Positions 43,549 through 56,900 of a DNA stretch of 64,000 nucleotides are shown here, piece by piece. Under the pieces are notes generated by a model. That model had not been told where the DNA came from. It made no database searches and was given only the letters and a program-made list of their open reading frames with translations. Made by a program: the position numbers and the translations under genes. How positions within the stretch are numbered: position 1 is the stretch's first letter; each line of letters begins with the position of its first letter. This DNA comes from Gordonia sp. PP30 (lineage in GTDB: Bacteria; Actinomycetota; Actinomycetes; Mycobacteriales; Mycobacteriaceae): positions 3,658,001-3,722,000 of the forward strand of contig NZ_CP095864.1 in assembly GCF_023100845.1 (NCBI RefSeq). The letters run 5' to 3'.

Positions 43549-44980
43549 TCTCGTCCTCCACCACTACGGATACCGAAACTCATGAGTCGATCAGCCCCGC
43601 CAGGGTCCGATCGGTGTCGCCGCTCGCGGAGCCGCGCGACCAGGCCGCGATCTCCTCCCGCTCACCGTCACTCACCAGCGGTGCGAGCGCGACCGGGTCG
43701 CCGGGATGCCGCGTCACGCCGTCCAGGACGGCGACCAGCCGTTGACCCAGCCTAGCGACGGTCCCTTCCTCGAAGAGATCTGTCGCGTAAACGATGGACA
43801 CCTGCCAGGGCGCCCCGGAGTGCGCCTCGACATGGAACGCGAGGTCCACCTGAGCTGGGGTGACCGGCGGCGGGACCGGCGTCACCCGCAGCCCCGGCAC
43901 CGTCACGTCGCCGGTGCGCTGGTGCGCGTGGATCACCGAGAGCAGCACCTGAGCCAGCGGTGAGAACGCCTGCGATCGCACCGGGTTGAGCCGGTCGACC
44001 ACTGTCTCGAACGGGACGTCCGCGTGCGCGAACGCTTCGAGATCGACACCGCGCACCTGCTCGACCAGATCGTCGAAGGTGGCCGCGATGTCGACGTCGG
44101 TGCGGAGGATCAGGGTGTTGACGAACATGCCCACCAGCCCGTCGAGTTCGGCTTGGCCGCGACCGGCGATGGGAGTCGCCACGGCGATGTCCGGGGTCGC
44201 CGACAGCCGGGAGAGGAGCACGGCGAGGCCCGCGTGCACCACCATGAACGGACTGACCCCGCGCTCCCGCGCCACCTGCTCGACTCTCTCGCCGAGTTCG
44301 CGTGGCAGCTCGACGCGCACCTGCGCGCCCACATGCGTCGCGACCGGTGGCCTCGGACGGTCCGCGGGGAGTTCGAGGACATCGGGGAGTCCGGCGAGGG
44401 CGCGTTCCCAGTGCACCAGCTGGCGGCCGACGACGGAGTCCGGGTCTTCCGGACGGCCGAGTTCGGACTGCTGCCAGAGCGCGTAGTCGGCGAATTGCAC
44501 GGGAAGCTCGGCGAATCCCGGGTCCGCGCCGGCCGCGCGCGCCGAGTACGCCCGGATCATGTCCGAGATCAACGGCCCCATCGACTCGCCGTCGCCGACG
44601 ATGTGGTGGATCACGGTGAGCAGAACCCAGTCGTCCGGCCCGTCCTGGAGGAGGCGGATCCGCATGGGGGGACGCTCGGCGACGTCGAATCCGGCACCGG
44701 CGGCGGCGACGAGCGCGGCGTCGTCGTCGACGACGGCCAGATCGGGCTCGGCGCTCGCCGATCCCGCGGCGTGGATGAGCTGGACGGGCTCACCGTCGAC
44801 GGCCGGGAACGTGGTCCGCAGGACCTCATGGCGTGCGACGACGTCGCGGGCCGCCTGCCTGAGCGCCGTGAGATCCAGCCGACCCCGCAGACGCACCGCG
44901 ACCGGGATGTTATACGTGGGCGCTTCCGGATCGAAGCGGTTGATGAACCACATGCGCTGCTGAGCGAAGGACAACGGAAT
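41850..44980 (-). other. Module M7 split over two proteins (C in NRPS-1; A-T in NRPS-2), predicted L-Ser
   Basis: The C domain (HHIVGDGES near 44590) is the last domain of NRPS-1 and ends just before the stop at 43580. The A domain starts at residue 1 of NRPS-2 (43548) with the pocket D-V-W-H-F-S-L-V-D, the serine code. T-domain GGNSL near 41937. There is no extra docking domain at either end: NRPS-1 stops in the C-A linker and NRPS-2 restarts within it. The two proteins must associate for this module to work. No epimerase, so L-Ser is predicted. Confidence 0.87.
43546..43579 (-). promoter_or_regulatory. NRPS-1/NRPS-2 junction: 31-nt gap with strong ribosome site
   Basis: The stop of NRPS-1 (TGA, 43582-43580) is followed by 31 nt and then the GTG start of NRPS-2 (43548-43546). 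GGAGGA at 43559-43554 lies 5 nt before the GTG. A TAG at 43566-43564 closes the NRPS-2 frame upstream, and the two genes are in different frames. The short gap leaves little room for a terminator and promoter, so co-transcription and probably coupled translation are likely. Confidence 0.85.
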
Positions 44981-47900
44981 GCGCTCAGGCCGGGGATGGG
45001 CGGCCGAGACGGGCGCCAGCGACGGCGACCGGCCCGAGACGGTGGCCGCCAGTGCCCGAACGGTCGGCGCGTCGAAGACGTCACGGACCGATATCTGCAC
45101 GCCGAGGGCCCCCGCCACCCGCGCCGCCAAGCGCATCGCGGCGAGTGAATTGCCGCCCAGGTCGAAGAACGACTCGGTGACCGAGACCTCGTCGACGCCG
45201 ACCAGATCGGCGAACACCCGGGCGATGACGGTCTCATCTTCGCTCGCCGGCGGCACGTACTCGGCGGCGCCGAGTTCCGGGTCGGGCAGTGCGCGACGAT
45301 CCACCTTGCCCGCGGCGTTCAGCGGGAGGTCGTCGAGGAGCACCCACGCCGTCGGGCGCATGTACTCGGTCAGCACCGAGCCGAGAGCCGTCTCAATGGT
45401 CGTGAGATCCGCTGCCGCCGGAGACACATAGCCGACGAGTTGCTCACCCGCCGGTCCGTCGACCACCCGTGCGGCGGCGAGGACCACGCCCGGCACCGCT
45501 GCGATGGCGGCCTCCACCTCACCGAGTTCGAGCCGTTGACCACGGAGTTTCACCTGGAAATCGGTGCGGCCGAGGTATTCGAGGTCGCCGTCGGCGGTGC
45601 GCCGGACCAGGTCTCCGGTGCGGTACATCCGCGCTCCGGCGGCGCCGAAGGGGTCGGCGACGAAGCGCTCAGCGGTCAGCTCCGGCCGAGCGGCATATCC
45701 GCGGGCGGACTGCACCCCGCCGAGATACAGCTCTCCCGCGACCCCGTCGGGGACCGGATGGAGTCGGTGATCCAGAACGAGCGCCGAGGTGTTGGGCATC
45801 GGGCGCCCGATCGGCACCAGCTCACCGACCTCGGTCAGTTCGGCCGACATCGTGTAGACGGCCGCCTCGGTCGGGCCGAACAGATTCACCAGCGTCGCGG
45901 CCGGCATCCGCTGAGCGGCCCGCTTCGCGACCGCGGGCAGCAACGCCTCGCCGCCGGAGAACAGCACCCGGACTCCCGGCAGCAGCGGATCGTCGTCGAC
46001 GACGTCCAGGAAGGCCGACAGCAAGGACGGCACGAACTGCACCACCGTGACACCTGCGCGATCGATCTCCTCCGCCAGATAGCGGAGATCTCGATGCCCT
46101 TGCGCCTCGGCGATCACCATCGTCTGCCCGGTGACCAGCGGCCAGAACAGTTCGAGCACCGAGGCGTCGAAGGTGTGCGGTGTCTTGAACAGCAGTCGCT
46201 GTTCGCCCGCCGGAACATGGTCGTCGAACCAGGTGAGGAAGTTCCAGACCGCCTGGTGAGAGACAGTGACGCCCTTCGGGCGTCCCGTCGACCCGGAGGT
46301 GAACAACGTGTATGCCGCGTCGGCGGGGCGCAGCGGGGCACGCCGCTGCGCCGCGCGCAACGGACCGGTGCCCCACGGCGTGTGCGCCGCGGCATCGAAC
46401 TCGACGACGTGACCACTCAGCGCGGAGACGAAGTCGGGAATCGGACCTCCTGCACGGACGACGGTCACGCCCACGCCGGCGGTCCGCATCATGTACTCGG
46501 CACGATCTGCGGGTGTCGACGGATCGATCGGCACGTACTGCCCGCCCGCGGTCGTGATCGCATGAACAGCGATGACCAGTTCCACGCTGCGGTCCATCAC
46601 CACCCCGACCGCGACGTCCGGCCCGGCCCCGGCGGCGATCAGGCGTCGCGCCAAGTCACCGACTCGTGCGCCGAACTCCGCGTACGACAGCTCGCGGTCA
46701 CCCGCGACGAGCGCGATCGCCTCGGGCGATCGCGCGAGACTGCGCTCCAGCGCGCCGGCGAGCGTCTCACCGTCGACCGCCGCCGACGGACCGTCGGACG
46801 CCTCGAGGACGCGGCCTCGTTCCCTCTCCGCCATCAGCGCGACGTCGCCGACCGCGGTACCGGGTCGCGTGAGCATCGCGTCCAGCACCCGTACGAAGCG
46901 GTCGCCGAAGGACGTCACGGTGGCCTCGTCGAACAGATCGGTCGCATAGGTCAGCAGGCCAGTCCAGTCCTCACCCTCCTCGCCTGTGACGATGGTGACG
47001 TTGAGATCCATCTGCGCCGGGGGCTCGCCGATCTCCGCCGCACTGATGCTCAGACCGTCCACCTCGACCGCGCCGGGGTCGACCGTCGTCGGGTCGACCG
47101 ACAGGATCACCTGAACCAGCGGGGAGAACGCATCCGATCGGGTCGGGTTCAGCGCGTCGACGATCGCTTCGAACGGCACCTCGGCGTTCTCGAACGCCGC
47201 GAGGTCACCGCTGCGCACCTGCTTCACGATCGCCGTGAAGTCGTCGGCGGTGTCGATCCGGCTCCGCAGGACGAGGGTGTTGACGAACATGCCGACCATG
47301 GCGTCCAGCGCGGGCTGGCCGCGGCCGGCCGTCGGCGTGCCGATCACGATGTCATCGGACCCGGACAGGCGGCTGAGCAGCACCGCGAACGCGGCGTGCA
47401 AGACCATGAACCGGGTGACACCGTGCGCGGCGGCGAACGCGTCGGCGCGCTGCGCGACCCGTGCGGGAATCGTCAGCCGGAGTTGCGCACCGCGGTGGGT
47501 GGCCGTGACCGGCCGCGGCCGATCGGCCGGAAGTTCGAGGACGTCGGGCACCCCGGCCAGCGTCGAACGCCAGAAGTCGAGTTGCCGTCCCATGATCGAC
47601 GACTGGTCGTCGGGGGCACCGAGGACCTCGTGCTGCCAGATCGCGTAGTCCGCGAACTGGACGTCCAGCGCACCGATCGTCGGCGCATCGCCCGCTGCTC
47701 GCGCCGCATAACTCGCCATCAGGTCCGCGGCGAACGGTCCCATCGACTGGCCGTCGAACGCGATGTGGTGCACGACGACGCCGAGGATCCCGTCCGGGCC
47801 CGAGGAGGGCAGCCACCGCACACGGATCGGCCAGTCGACCGTCACGTCGAAGCCGCGCATCAATTCGGTGCGCAGTTCGTCGGCGCTCCGCACCGACGCC

Positions 47901-50900
47901 CAGTCGATCCGCCGCGCCACGTCCGCGGCCGGGGACACGTGCTGGGCGGGTTCACCGTCCTGAGCCGGGAACGTGGTGCGCAGCACCTCGTGGCGACCCA
48001 CGACGTCGATCACCGCCGCGCGCAGCGCCGCCAGGTCGACCGCGCCCTCGAGGCGCAGCACGGTCGGGATGTTGTAGGTCGGCAGTGCCGGGTCGAGCTG
48101 ATTGAGGAACCACATCCGCTGCTGCGCGAACGACAACGGCACCCGCTCCGGCCGCGGGGCCGCCGCGGTGATCGGGGGCAGCGCGGGCGCCCGGCCGGCG
48201 ACAGCCGCTGCCAGCGCCCGCACGCTCGGCGCATCGAACACGTCCCGCACCGACAGCTGGACACCCAGCACCTCGGAGGTGCGAGCGACCAGGCGCATCG
48301 CCGCCAGCGAGTTCCCCCCGAGATCGAAGAACGATTCGGTCACCGAGACCCGATCGGCCCCCAGCAGGTCGGCATACACCGCCGCGACGGCCTGCTCGGC
48401 GTCGGTCACCGGCGCCGTGTACTCGGCGGCGGTGAACTCCGGTTCGGGAAGCGCCCGGCGGTCGACCTTACCCGCGGTGTTCAGCGGCATCTCGTCGAGG
48501 CTCACCCACACCGTGGGCACCATGTACTCGGGCAGCCGGGCGGCCAGCTCCGTGGCGACCCGGTCGGTGCCGGCCGACGAGGGTGCGACGTAGCCGACCA
48601 GTTGATCTCCCGCGGGTCCCTCGACGACGCGGGCCGCAGCGTGGACCACGCCCGGAGCGGCGGCGATCGCCGCCTCGACCTCGCCGAGTTCCATCCGCTG
48701 ACCACGCAGCTTCACTTGGAAATCGGTGCGGCCCAAGTACTCGAGCTCTCCGTCCGGGCGACGACGCACCAGGTCACCGGTGCGGTACATGCGCGCCGAA
48801 GGCTCACCGAACGGATCGGCGACGAAGCGCTCCGCGGTCAGGTCGGCCCGGGACGCGTAGCCGCGCGCGGACTGTATCCCGCCGAGATACAGTTCGCCGG
48901 ACACGCCGTCGGGCACCAGGTTCAGGCGATCGTCGAGCACCAGCGCCGTCGTATTGCGCATCGGGCGTCCGATCGGCACCACCTCGCCGACCCGATCGAG
49001 ATGCGCGGACATCGTGTACACCGCGGCCTCAGTCGGCCCGAAGAGATTCGTCACCGTCGCCTGTGGCACCCGCCGGCGGAAATCGCTCGCGACGGCCGGC
49101 GGCAAGGCCTCACCGCCGGAGAACAGCACCCGCAGCCCCGGCAGCAGCGGGCCGTCCCCGACTACGTCCAGGAACGCGGCCAGCAGCGAGGGAACAAACT
49201 GCACCACGGTGACGCCGGCCTCGTTCATCACGTCCGCGAGATACCGTGGATCGCGGTGTCCCTGCGCATCGGCGATCACCATGGTGCGCCCCGTAGCCGG
49301 CGGCCAGAACAGTTCGAGGACCGACGCGTCGAAAGTGTGCGGGGTCTTGAACAGCAATCGCTGATCGCCCGCCGGCACCAACTCGTCGAACCACGCCACG
49401 AAGTTCCGCACGGCGCGATGCGAGACGGTCACGCCCTTTGGCACGCCGGTCGAGCCCGAGGTGAACAACGTGTACGCCGCGAGACCGGATCGGAGCGCGG
49501 TGCCCGCGCCGGGAGTGAGCGAAGGCACGTCCACCGGCAGCTCGGCAGCGCCGTCGACCTCGATGACCGGCACGTCGAGCGCCGTGACGTAGTCCGGCGC
49601 GGCCTCGGCCGCGGACGTGAGGACCGCGCCGACCCCCGCCGTCCGGGCGATGTACCTTGCACGGTCGAGCGGCGCGTCGATCGCGATCGGCACGTACTGC
49701 CCGCCCGCGGCCATGATCGCGTGCACGGCGATCACCAGTTCCACGCTGCGGTCCATCACCACGCCGACGGCGGAATCCGGACCCACGCCGATCGCGGCGA
49801 GGCGGTGCCCGAGTGCGCCGACTCGCACACCGAACTCCCGGTAGGTCACCTCGCGGTCGCCGGCGATCAGCGCCACCGCCTCGGGTACGCGCGCCACGCT
49901 CGCTGCGACCGCCTCGGCGATCGTCTCGTCGAGCACCGGTTCGAGGGAGCCGGCGGACTCCGCCAGCACCGCCGGCAGTTCGTCGGCGAGCACCAGGGGG
50001 ACATCGCCGACCGGTGTCTCCGGCGCGGTGAGCGCCCCCGCGAGCACGCGGACGAACCGCGCGCCCAGCGCCTCGATCGTGGACGGCTCGAAGAGATCGG
50101 TCGCGTAGGTGAGCACGGCCCGCCATGCCTCGCCGGCCTCCCCGGTGGCGACGGTCAGATTCAGATCGAGCTGGGCCGGCTCGTCGGCCACCTCGACCGG
50201 TTCGGCCCGCAGCCCGCCGACCGTGACCGGTTCGGTCGGAGCGCCGACCGGATCCACCGACAGAATCACCTGCACGATCGGGGAGAATGCCTCCGACCGC
50301 ACCGGATTCAGCGCGTCGACCACCGACTCGAACGGCACCCGGGCGTGATCGAACGCCTCGATGTCGCGCCTGCGGACGTCGGACAGCAGCGACTCAAACG
50401 GCACCCGGGCGTCGACACGGGTACGCAGCGCGAGGGTGTTGACGAACATGCCGATGAGGGAATCGAGTTCACGGCGCCCGCGCCCACCGACCGGTGCGCC
50501 GATCACGATGTCGCCCGCACCCGACAAGCGGGCCAGCAGGACCGCGAATGCGGCGTGCAGGACGATGAAGCGCGTCGCTCCGTACCGCGCAGCGGCCGCA
50601 TCCACCAGCGCGGCGACCTCGGCGGGGATGTCGAAGACGTGCTGCCGACCGCGGTGGCTCGCCACCGGAGGCCGCGGCCGATCCGACGGCAGGGTCAGGA
50701 CATCGGGGACGCCGGCCAATTCGTCGCGCCAGAAGGCCAGTTCGCGGCCGACCACCGACTCGGTGTCGCCGGGCTCACCGAGGACCGCCCGCTGCCAGAT
50801 CGCGTAGTCGGCGTACTGCACGGGCAACGGTTCCAGACCGGGTGCCCGCCCGCCCACGCGGGCCGCGTACGAGGCGAGCAGATCGCTCGCGAGCGGACCG

Positions 50901-53900
50901 AACGACTGCCCGTCGAAGGCGATGTGGTGGACCACCACGCCGAGGTACGTCTCCCCCGCCCCCGTACGCGCGAGGCGCACGCGGATCGGCCACTCGGTGG
51001 CCAGGTCGAATCCCCGGCGGAGTTCGGCGGCGAGATCGTCCGCCGCGGAGCACTCCCGCCAATCGAGCCGGTCGCGCACCTCGTCCACCGGAGACACCAC
51101 TTGGTGAGGGCGCCCGTCGGCGGCCGGGAACGTCGTCCGCAGGATCTCGTGGCGTCCGACCAGGTCCGCCGCCGCAGCGCGGAGCGCGTCCGCATCGATC
51201 TCACCCGTGAGCCGGAACATCGACGGGATGTTGTAGGTCGACTCGGCAGGGTCGAGACGGTTGATGAACCACATGCGCTGTTGCGCGAACGACAGCGGCA
51301 CCCGATCCGGACGCGGTTCCACGCGAACGATCGGCGCCAGCATCGGCGATCGGTCCACCGCCGCCGCAACCAGCGTCCGCACCGACGGCGCGTCGAAGAG
51401 GTCGCGCACACTCAGCTCCGCACCCAGCACCTCACCGGCGCGCGCCACCACTCGCATCGCCGACAGCGAGTTGCCGCCCAGGTCGAAGAACGACCCGGTC
51501 ACGCTGACTCGCGCGACGCCGAGCAGGTCGGCGAACACCTCCGCGACAGCCGCCTCGTTCGCTCCCTCCGGTGCCACATACTCCGCCTGCGGCATCGCGA
51601 GATCCGCGGCGGGCAACGCACGACGATCCAGTTTTCCCGCCGAGTTCAGCACCACCGCATCGAGCGGCATCCACACCGAGGGGCGCATGTAGTCGGGCAG
51701 CGCGCCGGCCACCGACGCCTTGACCGCGTCGAGGTCCACCGACGACGGAGCGACGTAGGCGACGAGGAACTCCCCGCCGGCAGCGGCCCGGGCGACCGTC
51801 GCCGCGGTGTGCACCACACCGGGGGCCGCGGCGATCGCCGCCTCGATCTCGCCGAGCTCCACGCGCTGGCCGCGCAGCTTCACCTGGAAGTCGGTCCGCC
51901 CCAAATACTCGATCTGCTGATCCACGGTCCACCGGACCAGATCGCCGGTCCGGTAAAGCCGGGTTCCCGGCGCCCCGAAGGGATCGGCGACGAAGCGCTC
52001 CGCCGTCAACCCGGCCTGCGCCTCGTACCCGCGCGCCACTTGGACTCCACCGAGATAGAGTTCCCCAGGTACCCCGGCGGGCACCGGATGCAGACGGTCG
52101 TCGAGCACCAGCGTCGAGGTGTTCCAGACCGGCGCGCCGATCGTCACCACCTCGGGCGCATCGGACACGTCGGCCCAGCTCACCTCGACCGCGGCCTCGG
52201 TCGGACCGAACAGATTGTGGATCTCGGTGGTCGGCCACACCGCGTGCGCCGCGGCCGCGACCGACGGCGCCAGCGCCTCGCCCGACGCGAACAACCAGCG
52301 CAGCGACGTGAGCGCGGCCAGCCGGTCCCGGTCGACCACATCGAGGAACACCGACAGCATCGACGGCACGAAGTGGACGCTCGTCGCGGCGGTCTCGGCC
52401 AGCAGATCAGCGAGGTAGTCCGGTTCCCGGTGCCCGCCCTCCCGGGCGATCACCACGGCGGCGCCGCCGATCAGAGGACCGTACAGTTCCGGCACCGACA
52501 CATCGAAGGTGTACGGCGTCTTCAGGACCACCCGATCACCGACGGACCACCCGAACCCGTCCAGCCCCCACCGCAGCCGGTTCAGCACCGATCGATGGGT
52601 CACCGTGACGCCCTTGGGGACGCCCGTCGAACCCGACGTGAACAGCGTGTACAAGGCGTTCTCCGGCCGCAACGGCGCCAGCCGGTCGGCATCGGTCACC
52701 GGGGGAACCGTCAGGTCCACCGCCTCCGACGCGTCAACCTCGAGCAGGACGACCTCGTCCGCTCCGTTCAACGGCTCGGGCGACTCACCGTCAGCCACCA
52801 GAACCAGCCGCACACCCGCGGTGTCCAGCATGTACCGCGCCCGGTCGGCCGGAGTGTCCACGCCGATGGGCACGTAGCGGCCACCGGCGGCGGTCACCGC
52901 GTGCACGGCGACCAGGAGTTCCACGCCGCGCTCCAGGCACACACCCACCGGGGTGTCCGGACGCACTCCCGCGGCGATCAGGCGCCGCGCGAGCATGGCC
53001 ACCCGAGCGCCGAACTCGGCGTAGGAGACACTGCGGCCCTCGAACCAGAGGGCTTCGGCCCGCGGCGTCCGCGTCACCTGGGCGGCGACCGCATCGGCCA
53101 CCGTGTCCGTCGGCAGTGCCACCGTGGAGCCGTGAGATACGGCGAGAATCCGCTCAGTCTCGCCGTCGAGCAGGAGCGGCTCGTCGCCGATCGGAAGTGC
53201 GGGTGCGGCGGTCAACTCGTCGAGCAACCGGACGAACCGTCCGGCGAGCAGTTCGGCGGAGGCCGGCTCGAACAGGTCCGTCGCGTAAGTCAGGCTGCCC
53301 GACCACGGTCGCGACCGTGGTGCGCTCGCGAGGGTGAAGGTCAGATCCACCTGCGCCGGGACCACCGGCGACGGCACCGGTGCGAGCGTCAGACCCGCCA
53401 CCTCGAAGCCGGCCGCGGCGGCGGCCGCGGCCGGATCGAAGGAGAGCATCACCTGGGCCAGCGGCGAGAAGGCCTCACTCCGCACCGGATCGAGGGCCTG
53501 GACGAGCGCCTCGAACGGCACGTCGGCGTTGGCAAAGGCGTCGAGATCCTCGGCGCGCACCTGCTCGACCAGGGCGGCGAAACTCATCGACGACGCGATG
53601 CGCGTCCGCAACACGAGGGTATTGACGAACATGCCGACGAGGGGATCGAGGGCCGCCTGCCCGCGACCCGCGATCGGCGTCGCGATCGCCACTTCGTCGG
53701 TGGCCGACAGCCGGGCGAGCAGCACATCCAGCGCGGCATGTACCACCATGAACGGGGTCGCATCCCACTCGCGCGCCAGCGTGGTCAGCCGGTCGGCCAC
53801 CGTCGCGGGGATCTCGAAGTCGACGCGGGCGCCGCGGTGCGACGCCACTGGGGGACGCGGGTGATCGGCCGGCAGTTCCAGCACCTCGGGCAGTTCCGCC

Positions 53901-56900
53901 AGTCGCTCACGCCAGTAGCCGAGCTGCGCGCCCAGCACCGAGTCGGGATCGTCGATCGAACCCAGCGCCGCGCGCTGCCAGACCGCGAAGTCGGCGAACT
54001 GCACCTCGAGCGGCGCGAACGCCGGAGCATCGCCGGCACGGCGCGCCTCGTACGCCCGCACCAGGTCGGCGACCAGTGGCAGCATCGACTCGCCATCGGC
54101 CGCGATGTGGTGCACGACGAGCGCGAGGAGATGTTCGTCCGGACCGTCCCGAAGCACCAGTCCGCGGATCGGCCAGACACGGGTGACGTCGAAGCCGGCG
54201 CCGACCGCCGCGGCGAAGTCGTCGTAGGTGTCGAGTACCCGCCAGTCGAGGAGTTCGGGAACACCCTCGACCGGACTGATCCGCTGCACCGCGGCGCCGT
54301 CGACGTCCGGGAACACCGTGCGCAGAATCTCATGGCGGATCACGGTGTCCACGAGCGCCGCGCGCAGCGCACCGAGATCGAGGTCGCCGGTGACGCGCAG
54401 CAGCACCGGGATGTTGTACGTCGGCGCCTCCGGCTCGAACCGGTTGATGAACCACATCCGCTCCTGGGCGAACGACAACGGGACGTCCGTCGGCCGTGGC
54501 GCCGGCGGAATCAGCGGCACCAGCGCGGTGTGGGCGCCGGCCGCTGCCGCAGCCAGGGCGCGCACCGACGGGTCTGCGAACAGATCGCGCACCGACAGCG
54601 TCGTGCCGAGCACTTCACCCGCCCGGGCGACGAGCCGCATCGCGGACAGCGAGTTGCCGCCCGCATCGAAGAACGACTCGGTGGCACTCATCCGATCGAC
54701 ACCGAGTACCTCGGCGAAAACCACTGCCAGCCGTTCCTCGACCGGACCTTCCGGCGCCTCGTAGACGTCGGTCGGCGCACCGAACTCGGGCGCCGGCAGC
54801 GCCCGACGGTCCAGCTTTCCGGCCGTGTTCAGCGTGATGTCCTCGACCACCATCCACACCGTGGGCACCATGTAGCCGGGTAGCGCGGCCGCCGCCGACG
54901 CCTGCACCGCCGCCAGCCCGAGCACCTGCCCCGGCCCGGCCGCCAGATATCCGACCAGATGCTCGCCGCCATCGGGCGACTGGGCCACCGTCACCGCCGC
55001 ATGCACCACACCCGGCGCGGCCGCCAGCACCGCCTCGATCTCACCGAGCTCGATACGCTGCCCACGCAACTTGACCTGAAAATCGGTGCGGCCCAGATAC
55101 TCCAACGAACCATCGGTGCGGCGACGCACCAGATCACCGGTCCGGTACAACCGCGCACCGGGGCCACCGAACGGGTCGGCGACAAACCGCTCAGCCGTCA
55201 GATCGGCGCGCGAAGCGTAACCGCGGGCCAGTTGCACACCACCCAGATACAACTCACCGGGAATCCCGGCGGGAACAAGCCGCAAACGGTCATCGAGCAC
55301 CAGCGCCGTCGAGTTCCACACCGGAACGCCGATCGGCACCGTGGAATCACCGGCGGACACCCGCTCGATCCGCTCGTAGGTGATCTCGACAGCGGCTTCG
55401 GTCGGACCGTACAGGTTGTAGAACAACGCATCGGGCCAAACCTCGCGGGCCGGAGCGGCCACCGCCGGAGGCAAGGCTTCACCGGTCGTCGACACGATCC
55501 GCACCGAACGGAGAGTCTCCAGCGTCTCGGCAGGCACCACGTCGAGGAATACCGACAGCATCGACGGCACAAAATGCACCATCGTCGCCGAAGTCCGGGC
55601 GATCTCCGCGGCGAGATACCCCGGCTCCAAATGCCCGCCGGGCTTGAGCACCACGAGCTTGGCACCGACCATCAACGGAGCGAACAGCTCTGGCACCGAG
55701 CAGTCGAAGGTGTACGGCGTCTTCTGCACCACCACGTCCGCCGCCCCGATCGGCAACTCGTCCAGCCCCCACCGCAGCCGGTTCACCACCGCGCCCTGAG
55801 ACAGCGTCACCCCCTTGGGCATACCCGTCGACCCCGACGTGAACAGCGTGTACACCGCCGCTTCGGATGCCACGGACACCTCCCCGGCGCCCCCGGCCGT
55901 CGGCCACACCGCGTCAGCATCGACCGGCATCGACGCGTCGACGTCGACGAAGGCGATGCCGACCGTGTCTGCGGCCGCGCACGCGGCGCCCGCGGCCGCC
56001 CGGTCGGAGACGATCAGAATCCGCACACCGGCCGTGCGCAGCATGTACTCGACCCGGTCGACCGGAGTATCGAGATCTATCGGCACATACTGGCCGCCCG
56101 CAGCCACCACCGCATGAACCGCCACCATCACCTCGACCGACCGCGGCACCGCGACCGCCACCGCGGTCTCCGCGCGCACACCCGCGGCGGCCAGTCGCCG
56201 CGCCAGCGCCGCCACGCGGAGCCCGAACTCCCGATAGGTCACCTCCCGCTCACCGAAGACCAGCGCCACCGCCTCCGGCGTCCGCGCCACCTGAGCGGCG
56301 ACCGCACCGGACAGCGACTCGTCGAGGCCCTCGACGATCCGACCGGTCGACGCCGTGACCAGCTGCTGCCGGGCGGAGTCGTCGGTCAGCGGCAGGTCCC
56401 CGACCAGGGTCTCCGGGGCCCGGGCCGCGGCCCGGAGGACCTCCCGGAGACCGTCGGCGAAGATCTCGATCTGCTCGGTGCCGAAGGCACCCGGGAAGTG
56501 CTTGAGATTGGCGATCAGCTGCCCGTCGCGCTCCGCGCTGACAAAGGTGACCGGGTAGTGGGTGGCGTCACGCATCTCGATGTCGCGCAACTCCAGTCCC
56601 CCGGGACGGGCCGCGGAGATCGACTCGGCGTCGATCGGATACGACTCGTGAAGCACGAGCGTGTCGAACTCGAGCGCGGCCGGTGCGATCGCCGCGAGCG
56701 CGGGCAGGCCCACCGACTGGTGGTCGAGCACCCGGACCTTGTCGCTCTGCAGTGCCCCGAGCAGGTCCCGGAACGACCGGCCGGGGTCGGCGTCGACCAC
56801 CACCGGCAGGGTGTTGATGAAGAGGCCGACCATGGTGTCGACGCCGTCGAGATCGGCGGGACGGCCGGACACGGTCTCGCCGAAGCTGACGACGCGATTG

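Noticed and set aside
43549..43582. NRPS-1 and NRPS-2 as one gene broken by a sequencing error
   Set aside because: Both frames meet their own stop near the junction, and a well-placed GGAGGA site precedes the GTG, which fits a real gene start.
43580..44980. Terminal C domain of NRPS-1 as a chain-releasing (cyclising) C domain
   Set aside because: It is followed 31 nt later by an A-T pair lacking a C domain, and has the L-accepting DGES signature of internal C domains; a split module explains it better.
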